Below, piece by piece: positions 15,831 through 24,954 of a stretch of 51,464 nt of DNA. The stretch comes from Gallionella sp. (GTDB taxonomy: Bacteria > Pseudomonadota > Gammaproteobacteria > Burkholderiales > Gallionellaceae): NCBI GenBank assembly GCA_027311105.1, contig DAICZN010000113.1, positions 1 through 51,464 of the forward strand. The letters are read 5' to 3'. The position numbers were made by a program, and so were the translations under genes. Positions within the stretch are counted from its first letter, which is position 1, and every line of letters starts with the position of its first letter. A model generated the notes under the pieces. It was not told the DNA's origin. It searched no databases and saw nothing but the letters and a program-made list of their open reading frames with translations.

Positions 15831-16478
15831 TCAATGCTTTTTCAAACCGGACCAGATTCTGTTCTTCACGGCATAAAGCAACGCCGTCAGAATGAGCAGA
15901 TACCCAATTACATAGTAGCCCAGCCTGTGCCTCTCCGCACTGTGCGGGTCGGACGCCCACGCCAGAAATGAAACGATATCATGCGCGGTTTTCTTCAATT
16001 CTTCCCGCTTGGCAGGATCGGTTGCAGTACTGACCCCAAGCGGATCCGGCATCTTGGTTGCAGGGAAGATACGGTTGTGGGTCACCCCGTCCGGCGTGTT
16101 GTAATATCCCAGCAAATAGGAATACACATAGCTCGGCCCGCCCTCGCGCGCCTTGGTCATCAAACTTAGATCCGGCGGCACCAATCCAAACATTTGCATG
16201 GCTGCTTCGTCCGATAACAGTCCTGCAAGCGGAGCGGCAAGCGGCTGATCGCCGCGCATCAAATCCACTTTTTTCTTGTCAATGCCCAACTTGAGCAGGT
16301 CAAGATACGAGATGTACTTCAGCGTGTGGCAGGTGTGGCAGTTATTCATCAGGTCGTCCATCCCGCGCTCGATTGCGGGCAGATCAGTATCAACCTTGAT
16401 ATTCTGAAGCGTTGCCTCTTCAGGCCATACTTGTAAAGAAGAACAACACAATATCAATAAAACGATGATTTTTTTCAT
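15831..16478 (-). CDS. petC: Cytochrome c1 of the bc1 complex
   Basis: A 215-residue haem protein of complex III. Signal peptide at residues 1-20, one c-type haem site CHTCH near 48, the Met ligand in PATKMPDPL, and a C-terminal membrane anchor (about 188-206, [17 protein letters not shown]) before a basic tail. It is somewhat shorter than many cytochromes c1. The listed ORF begins much earlier; the ATG at 16478 overlaps the petB stop by 4 bases and starts at a signal peptide. In this organism the complex would take electrons from quinol produced by DsrMKJOP and AprM. Confidence 0.92.
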   Translation of the reverse strand: MKKIIVLLILCCSSLQVWPEEATLQNIKVDTDLPAIERGMDDLMNNCHTCHTLKYISYLDLLKLGIDKKKVDLMRGDQPLAAPLAGLLSDEAAMQMFGLVPPDLSLMTKAREGGPSYVYSYLLGYYNTPDGVTHNRIFPATKMPDPLGVSTATDPAKREELKKTAHDIVSFLAWASDPHSAERHRLGYYVIGYLLILTALLYAVKNRIWSGLKKH

Positions 16479-17731
16479 TTGGCATCTCCACTGCGACGGC
16501 GCGCCTGCGATTGGGTTTTTTCCCTGGCCTCTCTTTCCATCAACTCCTTCAATTCGGGTGAAAGACCGCGCTTGATCAACCATCTCTCCTCGGCCTTGGA
16601 TATGAACGGTATCAGGAAGAACGAGCCGAAATAGAAAATTGTCGCAATATGCCCGATCAGGAGGGTACGTTCGGACACCGGGTGAGCACCGACATAACCC
16701 AGCACCAGCATATTTAGAATAAACAGGTAAAACCCCAGCTTGACCATGGGTCGGTTGCTTGCACCGCCGGGTATGCGGGAACGATCCAGGAACGGCATGA
16801 ACGCGAACATCATCACCGACAACCCCATCGCCACCACACCACCCACCATGTTTGGCACCGAGCGCAAAATCGCATAGAAAGGCAGGAAATACCATTCAGG
16901 AACAATTTCGGCCGGTGTTTGCATGGGATTGGCCGGAATGAAGTTGGCCGGATCCATCAGCATGTTCGGAAAAAAGAACACGAAGATGCAATACACGATC
17001 AAAAAAAGGCCCAAGCCAAACAAATCCTTGCTGGTGAAATAGGGGTGGAACGGAATATTGTCCTTGGCTGCCAGATCGATGCCGCTCGGATTGCTGCTTT
17101 TGACGGTATGCAATGCAACCAGGTGCACCACCACGCCGCCGATGATCAGGAACGGCAACAAATAGTGCAGCGAGAAAAAGCGCGTCAGCGTTGCATCGCT
17201 TACGGAGTAGTCGCCGCGCAGCCAGGTCACGATTTGATCACCGAAGTAAGGCGTGACCTTGAACAGATTGGTGATCACGGTCGCACCCCAGTAGGACATT
17301 TGCCCCCACGGCAACAAGTAGCCCATGAATGCGGTTGCCATCAACATCAGCAAAAGCCCCTGCCCGGTCCACCACATCAACTCGCGCGGCGCGCGGTAGG
17401 AACCGTAATAGAGCGTGCGCGCCATATGGATATAGATCACCATGAAGAAAGCCGACGCACCGGTGGCATGCATGAAGCGCAACAGCCAGCCGTAATTAAC
17501 GTCGCGCATGATGTGCTGCACCGAGTCAAACGACAGCGCAGCATCCGCCCTGTAGTGCATGGCCAAAAAGATGCCCGTAGCCACCTGCAGCACCAAAACG
17601 AAACCCGCCAGAAAACCGAAATTCCACCAGTAGCTGAGATTGCGCGGGGTGGGATATTCGGTCAGGTCGTGCTTGACGAAGCTGCTGAGTGGAAACCGCT
17701 GGTCTATCCAGCCGATAACTCTGTTTTTCAT
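16475..17731 (-). CDS. petB: Cytochrome b of the bc1 complex
   Basis: A 418-residue membrane protein with the full cytochrome b fold, eight helices. Haem ligand histidine pairs lie in [28 protein letters not shown] and [15 protein letters not shown]. The Qo-site motif is present as PEWYFLP. It has a longer, charged C-terminal tail after the last helix. It follows petA by 9 bases and overlaps petC. Its start has a GGAGAAGACC RBS. Confidence 0.95.
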   Translation of the reverse strand: MKNRVIGWIDQRFPLSSFVKHDLTEYPTPRNLSYWWNFGFLAGFVLVLQVATGIFLAMHYRADAALSFDSVQHIMRDVNYGWLLRFMHATGASAFFMVIYIHMARTLYYGSYRAPRELMWWTGQGLLLMLMATAFMGYLLPWGQMSYWGATVITNLFKVTPYFGDQIVTWLRGDYSVSDATLTRFFSLHYLLPFLIIGGVVVHLVALHTVKSSNPSGIDLAAKDNIPFHPYFTSKDLFGLGLFLIVYCIFVFFFPNMLMDPANFIPANPMQTPAEIVPEWYFLPFYAILRSVPNMVGGVVAMGLSVMMFAFMPFLDRSRIPGGASNRPMVKLGFYLFILNMLVLGYVGAHPVSERTLLIGHIATIFYFGSFFLIPFISKAEERWLIKRGLSPELKELMEREAREKTQSQARRRSGDAK

Positions 17732-17740
17732 GGTCTTCTC

Positions 17741-18253
17741 CTAGGCTACGCCGATAACGATCTTGTCAGCAGCAACAAATTTGTAGGGCGGCACTTCCAG
17801 GTTTTTCGGAGCGGGGCCGCGCACAACCCTGCCGCTGTCGTCATATTCGCTGCCATGACAAGGACACAGCCAGCCGGTATCACTCTTGTTTGGCACACAA
17901 CCCATATGCGTGCAGACCCCCACCACAACCAGCCATTCCGGCTGCTTGACCCTTTGCTGGTCGGACTCCGGATCCAGGACGCCATTGCCGGCCTCCATCG
18001 CCTTGATCTCGGCCTGGGTACGGTGATAGACAAATACCGGTTTCCCCTGCCAGGCAACTATATGCACTCCGCTTTCCGGGATTCCCGACAGATCCACTTC
18101 CGTTGTGGCCTTGGCCAGCACGTCAGCGCTCGGGTTCATGCTGTCAATAAAAGGCAGACACGCGGCGGCGGCACCCGCCACACCGACGACCGATGTTACA
18201 TTGATCAGGAATTTGCGGCGCTTAGCGTCGCTTAATGTGTCTTTGTCAGCCAT
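17741..18253 (-). CDS. petA: Rieske iron-sulfur subunit of the bc1 complex
   Basis: A 170-residue protein with a Tat-type signal/anchor ([21 protein letters not shown]) and the Rieske [2Fe-2S] domain. Ligands appear in CTHMGC and CPCHGS. Length is normal for the proteobacterial UcrA family. ATG 18253 is preferred over the ATG two codons upstream because GGAG lies six bases before it. It heads the petABC block, which follows the dsr run on the same strand, so sulfur oxidation and quinol oxidation genes lie together. Confidence 0.94.
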   Translation of the reverse strand: MADKDTLSDAKRRKFLINVTSVVGVAGAAAACLPFIDSMNPSADVLAKATTEVDLSGIPESGVHIVAWQGKPVFVYHRTQAEIKAMEAGNGVLDPESDQQRVKQPEWLVVVGVCTHMGCVPNKSDTGWLCPCHGSEYDDSGRVVRGPAPKNLEVPPYKFVAADKIVIGVA

Positions 18254-18291
18254 TACCATCTCCAGTTTGCATGTTATAAATTCTATCGCGG

Positions 18292-19200
18292 CTATTTCCG
18301 CACTGTCTTTTGCAGCGCATCACGAATCGCATCGGGCGTCTTCATGATGTTCATGAAACTGTTCTTCCCCATCATGCTCAAATCGGGAAAGTCGATTGCA
18401 ATGCGAAAGCGCGCATACATCGCATAAACCTTGTTGCCATCAACCAATACTTCGTAGGGCAGGTGCGCGGTTGACTTGATATCATGGAAATCGATCTCGC
18501 TCATGATGAACCTGTCGTCCATGTATTTTTCCGATTCTGTCGGGGCTTTCATCGCAACCCCGAACACGCTTTCCTGCTTGCCCGGGATATCGACGCGGTA
18601 AACCTTGGCAAGGCCGTTTTTATTGGCTGTCAATTTGGCATCAACTGCCTGCACCGCGTCTTCGTAGCTGGGATACTCAGCCAGCACATCCAGATCGGTG
18701 AAATATTCCATGCCGAACATGTAATGGTATTTGCGCACCTGCTTGGCTGACATTCCATCCCTGGAACCGAACTCTTCCACTTTGCCCAGGGCTGCGCCCA
18801 ATTGCGCCGCCACATTGCTCAAGTCACCCTGCATGCGGTATGCATTCGCCATGTACACAGGATTGGTATAACTGACTTGCACAGCGTCCTTTGCCTTGGT
18901 GATGGCCACTCTTTGCACCGCACCGAAACCTCCATGTTCGGAAGCCGCCGCATTTTTTTTCAATTCATCGTTGGTCACGATCAAAATCTCGGCGTCAGGG
19001 TACGGGGAATAGTCACCGACCACGGTAAAGCCGCCCGCGCTCAGCGCCGCCTTAGCCTGTGCGGTTTTTTCGGCAACCGTTCCCGCACCGCTGGAAGCGA
19101 GCACGAACGGCTTCAAGAGCGCTTCATCCGCGTGCGCGTTGACCACGCCGAACGATAATACCATCGCCAAGAATATGCTTTTGAATAACATTCCGTTCAT
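18292..19200 (-). CDS. Exported protein of unknown function downstream of dsr/cysG
   Basis: A 302-residue protein with a clear Sec signal peptide (residues 1-24, ending NAHA). The mature part has a two-part look: residues 30-150 with [23 protein letters not shown], and residues 150-300 with [29 protein letters not shown]. There is no haem, Cys or metal motif. I do not recognise the family. It lies between cysG and petA on the same strand with small gaps and a strong GGAGGAG RBS, so periplasmic work connected with sulfur or quinol metabolism is possible but unproven. Confidence 0.7.
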   Translation of the reverse strand: MNGMLFKSIFLAMVLSFGVVNAHADEALLKPFVLASSGAGTVAEKTAQAKAALSAGGFTVVGDYSPYPDAEILIVTNDELKKNAAASEHGGFGAVQRVAITKAKDAVQVSYTNPVYMANAYRMQGDLSNVAAQLGAALGKVEEFGSRDGMSAKQVRKYHYMFGMEYFTDLDVLAEYPSYEDAVQAVDAKLTANKNGLAKVYRVDIPGKQESVFGVAMKAPTESEKYMDDRFIMSEIDFHDIKSTAHLPYEVLVDGNKVYAMYARFRIAIDFPDLSMMGKNSFMNIMKTPDAIRDALQKTVRK

Positions 19201-19256
19201 GGTACTCCTCCTTTAAGTTCGTTTAAGTAGGTGTATTTAATTTTACAAATATCCGG

Positions 19257-20630
19257 TTACCCCGGGTTGAACCAGGCCAGTTTTTCCCGGAGCGTGACGA
19301 CGCCTCCAACGATGATCAGGGTCGGTGCATGCAGTTTTTCAGCCAGGGCAATTTCCGGCAGAGTTTCAAGCGTTCCGGTGACGACGCGCTGATTTTGCGT
19401 GGTGCCTTGTTGCACGATCGCGGCCGGAGTATTGCCCGGCAAACCGTGCGCAACGAGTTCGCTGCACAGAGTCGCCAAACCGTGCAAGCCCATATAGACC
19501 ACAACAGTCTGCCTGGGCCGGGCCAGTGCATCCCAATCAAGTTTCATGCTGCCGTCTTTCAGGTGGCCGGTCACGAATATGCAGGACTGCGCATGGTCGC
19601 GGTGGGTCAGCGGAATGCCCGCGTAGGCGGAAACGCCGGAAGCCGCGGTGATGCCGGGCACGACCTGGAACAGGATGCCATGTTCGGCGAGCGTCTCTAT
19701 CTCCTCGCCGCCGCGACCGAATATGAATGGGTCCCCACCTTTCAGGCGCAACACGCGTTTGCCCTCTTTGGCCAGGCGCACCAGCAGTTCATTGATTTTT
19801 TCCTGCGGCAAGGTATGGTCGTCGCGTTTTTTGCCCACATAGATGCGCGTCGCATCGCGCCGCGTCATTTCGAGTATCGGCTTTGACACCAGATTGTCAT
19901 AGACCACCACGTCGGCTTTCTGCATCAGGCGCAAAGCGCGGAATGTCAGCAAATCCGGATCGCCCGGCCCGGCACCTACCAGATACACCTCGCCGTGCTG
20001 AATATTGTCCTCGTCGGCCAGCATCTGTTCCAGCATGGCCTCCGCACTGTTTTCATCGCCGGCCAGCACCGTCTCGGCGATCACGCCTTCCAGTGCGTTC
20101 TCCCAGAAAATCCGGCGCTTGGCCGGATTGGTGACGCGCTGCTTGACCAGCTCGCGAAACCGTTCGGCAAATGCGGCGAGGCGACTGTAGTTTTGCGGGA
20201 TCATAGTCTCCAGCTTGCCGCGCATCATGCGCGTCAGAACCGGAGATGCCCCCCCGCTGGAAAACGCCACCATCAAAGGCGAACGGTCAAGGATGGCCGG
20301 CATGATGAAGCTGCACAATTCCGGATCGTCCACCACGTTTACCGGGATGTTGCGCGAGCGCGCCAGTTCCGAGACTTGCCGGTTGACGCTGCGGTCATTG
20401 GTCGCCGCAATGACCAGCGTAACTCCTTCGAGGTGATGTGCCTCGAAACGCGCGTTGATGGCTTGGACGCCCTCCATCTCGGAAAGTCCGGGCTCTATCT
20501 GAGGAGCGACCAGACGCACTTTCGCTCCTGCCTCCAACAACACGCCAGCCTTGCGTTTTCCGACTTCACCCCCGCCGACCACGAGGCAAAGTTTGCCGCG
20601 GATATCGGCAAAGATAGGTAGATAGTCCAT
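19257..20630 (-). CDS. cysG: Sirohaem synthase CysG (trifunctional)
   Basis: A 457-residue fusion. The N-terminal precorrin-2 dehydrogenase/ferrochelatase part (1-210) has the NAD site [12 protein letters not shown], and the C-terminal SAM-dependent uroporphyrinogen III methyltransferase (about 215-457) has [15 protein letters not shown] and [13 protein letters not shown]. It makes sirohaem, the cofactor of DsrAB. Its start codon overlaps the stop of the DUF4202 gene, placing it within the dsr transcription unit, where demand for sirohaem is high. Confidence 0.96.
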   Translation of the reverse strand: MDYLPIFADIRGKLCLVVGGGEVGKRKAGVLLEAGAKVRLVAPQIEPGLSEMEGVQAINARFEAHHLEGVTLVIAATNDRSVNRQVSELARSRNIPVNVVDDPELCSFIMPAILDRSPLMVAFSSGGASPVLTRMMRGKLETMIPQNYSRLAAFAERFRELVKQRVTNPAKRRIFWENALEGVIAETVLAGDENSAEAMLEQMLADEDNIQHGEVYLVGAGPGDPDLLTFRALRLMQKADVVVYDNLVSKPILEMTRRDATRIYVGKKRDDHTLPQEKINELLVRLAKEGKRVLRLKGGDPFIFGRGGEEIETLAEHGILFQVVPGITAASGVSAYAGIPLTHRDHAQSCIFVTGHLKDGSMKLDWDALARPRQTVVVYMGLHGLATLCSELVAHGLPGNTPAAIVQQGTTQNQRVVTGTLETLPEIALAEKLHAPTLIIVGGVVTLREKLAWFNPG

Positions 20631-21232
20631 TATTTCTGTATTGCTTTCAGGATCAACGATTGCAGCGCTTCCGGTAATTTTATTTTTCCTGCAAGTGCGA
20701 ATTCATGTGCCACAGACGACATCTTCTGCCAGGTCTTGCGTATGATCTGTATCCATTTTTCCTCGGTGTATTCGGGGTGCTGGGCAGCGAAGCCGGCGAT
20801 GTAATTTTCAAGAAACACCAGATCAACCACGTCTTCCATCATCTGCGTCTCGGAGTTGACCTTCAAACCCTTCTTGCTGACGATTGCCTTGACGCGCGCT
20901 ACCATGTCGTCATCATAACCTGTTTCCTGCATGAGGCGTCCGGCAGTCTCGGCATGAAATTTGTACAGCCCGGTACGCCATTGCAGATAGCCGCTCCTGT
21001 CCATGGGATAGTTGCTGCGCGGGATCTTCCAGCGCTGAATGTGCTGGGCGCGTACCGCAAGTTTCACTGCCTCATGAGCCCCGGGTGCGTAACGTTGCAA
21101 CATTTCGCTCAGTCTGTGCGCGTAGAGCAACTCCTTGGGATACTCCTGGCCATCGGCCGTTTCCTTGTTCGGGTCTTCGGCGTTGGCCCGGTCAAAGGCG
21201 GCGATAGCCGCCTGATAAAGTTTCTGTGTCAT
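20630..21232 (-). CDS. DUF4202 protein
   Basis: A 200-residue soluble helical protein. It carries the DUF4202 signatures: [35 protein letters not shown] and [14 protein letters not shown], with conserved His and Arg residues suggesting an HD-like metal site. Family members are often linked to sulfur assimilation or dissimilation genes in proteobacteria; the function is unknown. The ATG at 21232 lies inside the last 41 bases of dsrN. It overlaps cysG at its stop. Tight packing argues for a role with sirohaem or DsrAB. Confidence 0.8.
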   Translation of the reverse strand: MTQKLYQAAIAAFDRANAEDPNKETADGQEYPKELLYAHRLSEMLQRYAPGAHEAVKLAVRAQHIQRWKIPRSNYPMDRSGYLQWRTGLYKFHAETAGRLMQETGYDDDMVARVKAIVSKKGLKVNSETQMMEDVVDLVFLENYIAGFAAQHPEYTEEKWIQIIRKTWQKMSSVAHEFALAGKIKLPEALQSLILKAIQK

Positions 21233-22643
21233 GTTGTTCGTTGGTTGGATGTGTTGATTCGAAATTCCTGCGCAGTTCCAATTTTCGCCGGATGAAAGCG
21301 ACAAAGCGGGTCGCCCAATAGCAACTGCCGATGGTGCGCAAGTGGGTGTAGGAAGCCAGCAGGTTGTGCAGAACGAGCCCGTCCCGCTCACCGTCTATTC
21401 CGTAGCCGCGTTCGACATGGTAGGCAAAGCGGGTGTCCGGCGGCAGATTTATCAGGCTGGAATAATGGAATTCATGCGCCTTGATCTGCTTCGCGGGTGC
21501 GTTGGGGCGCGGCCACGGGTGCTCTCCGTCCTCTTTCAGGTGCACGTAACCACGACCCACGGGCTTGTCGTGCATTTTCACATCTCCCGGGATGGCGCCC
21601 ACCATCCGGTAGCTGCGACCCTGATATTCGATGCTGCGCGACAGATACATCAGTCCGCCGCATTCGGCGTAGGCCGGCATGCCATTTTCGATTGCCTGCT
21701 TGATCTCGCCACGCAATGAACTGTTTGCCTCAAGTTCTGCCGCGCAAGTCTCGGGAAAACCGCCGCCGATATAAAGCGCGTCAATATCCGGCAGGCGTGC
21801 ATCACTTAAAGTATCGAATGGCACCAGCTTTGCCCCTGCCGCTTCCAGCGCATCAAGGTCATCGGCATAATAAAAACCGAAGGCCCGGTCGCGCGCTATG
21901 CCTACGCGCACCCTGTCGCCGCATTGCAGCGGACTGACCCTGGCAAGGTGCGGAGCGTTCAACGGCTCGTTTTGCGACAGCGCAAGCAGTTTGTCCAGAT
22001 CGACCTGTTCAGCGATGGCGTCGCCGATCTGTTTGATTTTTTCCGTGGCGGCGCAGGACTCGTTGCTGGGCATCAGGCCAAGATGCCGTTCGACGATGCC
22101 GAGCCGCTCGTCGTGATGGATCGCGCCGACTACCGGTACATCCGTATAGTGCTCGATGACCGCGCGCAATTTGGCCTCGTGGCGGCCGCCGCCCAGATTA
22201 TTGAGGATCACACCGGCGATATTGATGTCGCGGTCGAACGCCTGATAACCGAGTATCAGCGGCGCGATGCCGCGCGTCATGCCGCGCGCATCGATCACCA
22301 GGAACACAGGCAAACCGAGCAGCTTCGCCAGGGCGGCGTTGCTGTTGCTGCCGTCCAGCGCAAGACCGTCATACAAGCCCTTGTTGCCTTCCACCAGGTT
22401 CACTTCCGCACTATGACGCGCGAAAGTCGCGGTGATGTCATCGTGTTCCATCAAATACAAATCGAGGTTGCGGCAGGCCCGTCCGGATGCCTGGCTGAGC
22501 CACATCGGATCGATGTAATCGGGACCTTTCTTGAAAGGTTGGACCGCGTGCCCGCGTTTGCTTAGCGCGGCACACAAGCCTATGCTGACCATCGTTTTTC
22601 CGGAAGACTTGTGCGCCGCAGAAATCAGTAATCGGCTGCTCAT
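21192..22643 (-). CDS. dsrN: DsrN, sirohaem amidase-like (cobyrinate a,c-diamide synthase family)
   Basis: A 483-residue CbiA/CobB-type amidotransferase. The ATP-binding domain has SAAHKSSGKTMVSIGL and FKKGPDYIDP; the C-terminal glutaminase-like domain has the class I GAT nucleophile region YAECGGLMYLS. In sulfur oxidisers DsrN converts sirohaem to sirohaem amide, the prosthetic group of DsrAB. About 25 residues at the C-terminus run over the DUF4202 start and are rich in Arg, His and Thr, unlike the family core. It follows dsrP by 8 bases. Confidence 0.9.
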   Translation of the reverse strand: MSSRLLISAAHKSSGKTMVSIGLCAALSKRGHAVQPFKKGPDYIDPMWLSQASGRACRNLDLYLMEHDDITATFARHSAEVNLVEGNKGLYDGLALDGSNSNAALAKLLGLPVFLVIDARGMTRGIAPLILGYQAFDRDINIAGVILNNLGGGRHEAKLRAVIEHYTDVPVVGAIHHDERLGIVERHLGLMPSNESCAATEKIKQIGDAIAEQVDLDKLLALSQNEPLNAPHLARVSPLQCGDRVRVGIARDRAFGFYYADDLDALEAAGAKLVPFDTLSDARLPDIDALYIGGGFPETCAAELEANSSLRGEIKQAIENGMPAYAECGGLMYLSRSIEYQGRSYRMVGAIPGDVKMHDKPVGRGYVHLKEDGEHPWPRPNAPAKQIKAHEFHYSSLINLPPDTRFAYHVERGYGIDGERDGLVLHNLLASYTHLRTIGSCYWATRFVAFIRRKLELRRNFESTHPTNEQHDTETLSGGYRRL

Positions 22644-22651
22644 TTCAGGTT

Positions 22652-23830
22652 TCAGGCTGATTTCGGCAACTCGTGTGGTACGAAATCCAGCACGCGAACT
22701 CCGATGGTTGTAATCAGGAAAGCGATTCCTACACCGCCCATTCCCAGCATTATTTCAGGCAATGACGGCTGGTACAGGCCTATGGCACCATCACCAAAAC
22801 TGCTGGTAACCTGGTAGCCGGGAAAAATGGACAGCGGGAATGCCTGTCCGCCGATGATGAACACATACAGGAAGCAAAAACCGCCCAGGATGATCAGCAA
22901 TGAGGCGAACAGTATGGACTTCGATTTACCCAGCGCAGGATGATAAATCAGCAGTAGCGGAAGCAGATTCCCCAACAGAAAGTAACCTATCCAGAATACC
23001 AACGGGTAAACCCCGCCATCGAGCAGTATGAACCGCTCGAATCCGGTTTGCCTTGCGAAATACAGGTTGGTCAGATGATAGGCTGCCACAAAATACAATG
23101 CGGCAATCACCAGGACCCCCATCAGGTTCTTCATGCGTTTCTGGACATAGGGATCCAGCAGTTTTTCGTTCCATTCATAGATTGAGGATTGCGCCACATG
23201 GAACACCGCCATACCCCAGGCAAAAGACATCACGATAAACATCGGCGGCAAAATCGCCGTACCGTATGCTTGCCTTGCAACCAGAAAGGAAAAGATCACG
23301 CCCGTGCCGGTCGTCAGCACAAAACGCCAGACAAACACCAATAGCCCCGCAGGTTTGGACCACGGGTTCATGCGTTTTTCCATCATGGTCCACAGGTACA
23401 GGGCGACTGCCGAGAACATGCCCGAATAGAGAAAGATGTTCCAGGCAAAGACAGAAGTGGGATTGAAGCGGGTCATCGCCACGATGATGCGGTCGGGGCG
23501 TCCCAGGTCGAGCATCAATACTGTCAAACCGCCCGCGAGCATTGCGATGGAAAGAAGGCCCGCCAAAGGCGCCCTGGCCTTGTAGGCCGGCTTGTTAAAT
23601 ACCGAACCGATGGACGAAACGTTGAGGACGCCGGACGCCGAGACAATCAGAAAAATGGCAAACACATGGGGCATCCCCCAGACAATCTGGTTGTTCATGC
23701 CGGTGATGATGTGGCCGTGCCCCTCCATCATATGCGCCGCATACAAACCCATCAGCACGACCAGACCACCGGCGGCAACCAGTGTATAGAAGACTCTGTT
23801 CTTGAACCGCAATGGAGAGTGGTTTGCCAT
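22652..23830 (-). CDS. dsrP: DsrP, NrfD-family quinone-interacting membrane subunit
   Basis: A 392-residue integral membrane protein with about ten helices and the NrfD/PsrC pattern (LDLGRPDRIIVAMTRFNPTSVFAWNIFLYSG is diagnostic). With DsrO and DsrJ it forms the periplasmic-side module of the DsrMKJOP complex and exchanges electrons with the quinone pool. No haem-ligand pattern is expected in NrfD-type proteins. Its ATG overlaps the dsrO stop, consistent with coupled expression. Confidence 0.93.
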   Translation of the reverse strand: MANHSPLRFKNRVFYTLVAAGGLVVLMGLYAAHMMEGHGHIITGMNNQIVWGMPHVFAIFLIVSASGVLNVSSIGSVFNKPAYKARAPLAGLLSIAMLAGGLTVLMLDLGRPDRIIVAMTRFNPTSVFAWNIFLYSGMFSAVALYLWTMMEKRMNPWSKPAGLLVFVWRFVLTTGTGVIFSFLVARQAYGTAILPPMFIVMSFAWGMAVFHVAQSSIYEWNEKLLDPYVQKRMKNLMGVLVIAALYFVAAYHLTNLYFARQTGFERFILLDGGVYPLVFWIGYFLLGNLLPLLLIYHPALGKSKSILFASLLIILGGFCFLYVFIIGGQAFPLSIFPGYQVTSSFGDGAIGLYQPSLPEIMLGMGGVGIAFLITTIGVRVLDFVPHELPKSA

Positions 23831-24562
23831 TTATATGCCCTGATAACGGAGACCGGTGTCCAGTCCCAGATCAGCGCGCACCTGGGTGGAAGCTTGCGTG
23901 CGCATCTTGTTTGAGATTTCGCTGTCCGGATCGTTGAGATTGCCAAACAGGATGGACTTGTTGGGGCAGGCCTCGGCACATGCGGGTTGCAGGCCCTTAT
24001 CGATGCGTTGCACACACATCGTGCAGCTCTCCACCACACCCTTGCCGCGCGGGACATCGGGCTTCTGGTCGTGCAGCGGTTCGTGCACGAATGAGCGTGC
24101 CTTGTAGGGGCAGGCCATCATGCAGTAACGGCAGCCTATGCAGATATGCTTGTCCACCAGCACGATGCCATCAGCCCGCTTGAATGAAGCACCAGTCGGA
24201 CAGACATCGACACACGGGGGTTCCGCGCAATGCTGGCACATCATCGGCAGCGCAAGCGATCGTCCGGTGCGCATGTCCTTGAGTTCTACCTTGCGTACCC
24301 ATTGCGAGTCGGTCGGACTCAACCCGCCGGACAAACCATTCTCCTTGTTGCAGGCTTTCACGCATTTGTCGCAGTCTTCACAGTTCGCGGTGTTGATCAG
24401 CATGCCCCAGCGCACTTTGCCCGAAACAGCCTCGGACTTTCCATGCGCCATGTCGAACATCAGCATTCCCGGGGCAATGGCCACTGCCGCCGCACCGACC
24501 GAGGTTTTCAGGAACTGCCTGCGCTGCTCGCTCGTGTTGCTGATCTCATTCGTATCGCTCAT
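23831..24562 (-). CDS. dsrO: DsrO, periplasmic ferredoxin-like subunit
   Basis: A 243-residue protein with a Tat signal (RRQFLKTSVGAAAVAIAPG) and four cubane cluster sites visible as CEDCDKCVKAC, CQHCAEPPCVDVC, CIGCRYCMMAC and CTMC...CAEAC. It passes electrons between DsrJ and DsrP. The listed ORF starts upstream, but ATG 24562 gives a proper Tat signal and overlaps the dsrJ stop by 4 bases. Confidence 0.94.
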   Translation of the reverse strand: MSDTNEISNTSEQRRQFLKTSVGAAAVAIAPGMLMFDMAHGKSEAVSGKVRWGMLINTANCEDCDKCVKACNKENGLSGGLSPTDSQWVRKVELKDMRTGRSLALPMMCQHCAEPPCVDVCPTGASFKRADGIVLVDKHICIGCRYCMMACPYKARSFVHEPLHDQKPDVPRGKGVVESCTMCVQRIDKGLQPACAEACPNKSILFGNLNDPDSEISNKMRTQASTQVRADLGLDTGLRYQGI

Positions 24563-24933
24563 TTGGACTCCCCCTGCACCAAAGATGAGCTGCGCTTGCT
24601 GGAGTGACATTCGAAACAATCGATCTTGACCGCTTCGAAACTGTGACAGCCTTCGCAGAAACTGTCGGCACGCCCGATCACGCTGTTATCGCGCAGGCTG
24701 GCGTGACATTCGATGCAGTTTTTCAGGCTGAATTTCCCGTCGCGCATGCCCTGGTGTACCGTTTCATCGCGCTGCTGAAAAAGCACGCGCATATGGTTCT
24801 TGCGCATCCATTGCGGATCGGCCACGCACTGGCCGCCTTTGCCTATATCCAGCTTGGGCATGCCGTAAATTTCCGTGGCAGTTGCAGAAGCACACATGCA
24901 GAGTATTGCCAGCAGAGCGAACAATTTTGACAT
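24559..24933 (-). CDS. dsrJ: DsrJ, periplasmic triheme cytochrome c
   Basis: A 124-residue protein with a signal peptide (about 1-20) and three c-type haem sites: CIECH, CEGCH and CFECH. The conserved Cys of the DsrJ family, proposed as an unusual haem ligand, is present in GGQCVADPQWMRKNHM. The ATG at 24933 is favoured over a GTG three codons upstream because it has a better spaced RBS (GAG). It is part of the DsrMKJOP complex; DsrJ is typical of oxidisers and many reducers alike. Confidence 0.92.
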   Translation of the reverse strand: MSKLFALLAILCMCASATATEIYGMPKLDIGKGGQCVADPQWMRKNHMRVLFQQRDETVHQGMRDGKFSLKNCIECHASLRDNSVIGRADSFCEGCHSFEAVKIDCFECHSSKRSSSLVQGESK

Positions 24934-24954
24934 TTCTATCACTCGCCCATTTGA

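Noticed and set aside
16919-18235. 438-residue plus-strand ORF over petB/petA
   Set aside because: Shadow of the Rieske and cytochrome b genes; composition is typical of antisense translation.
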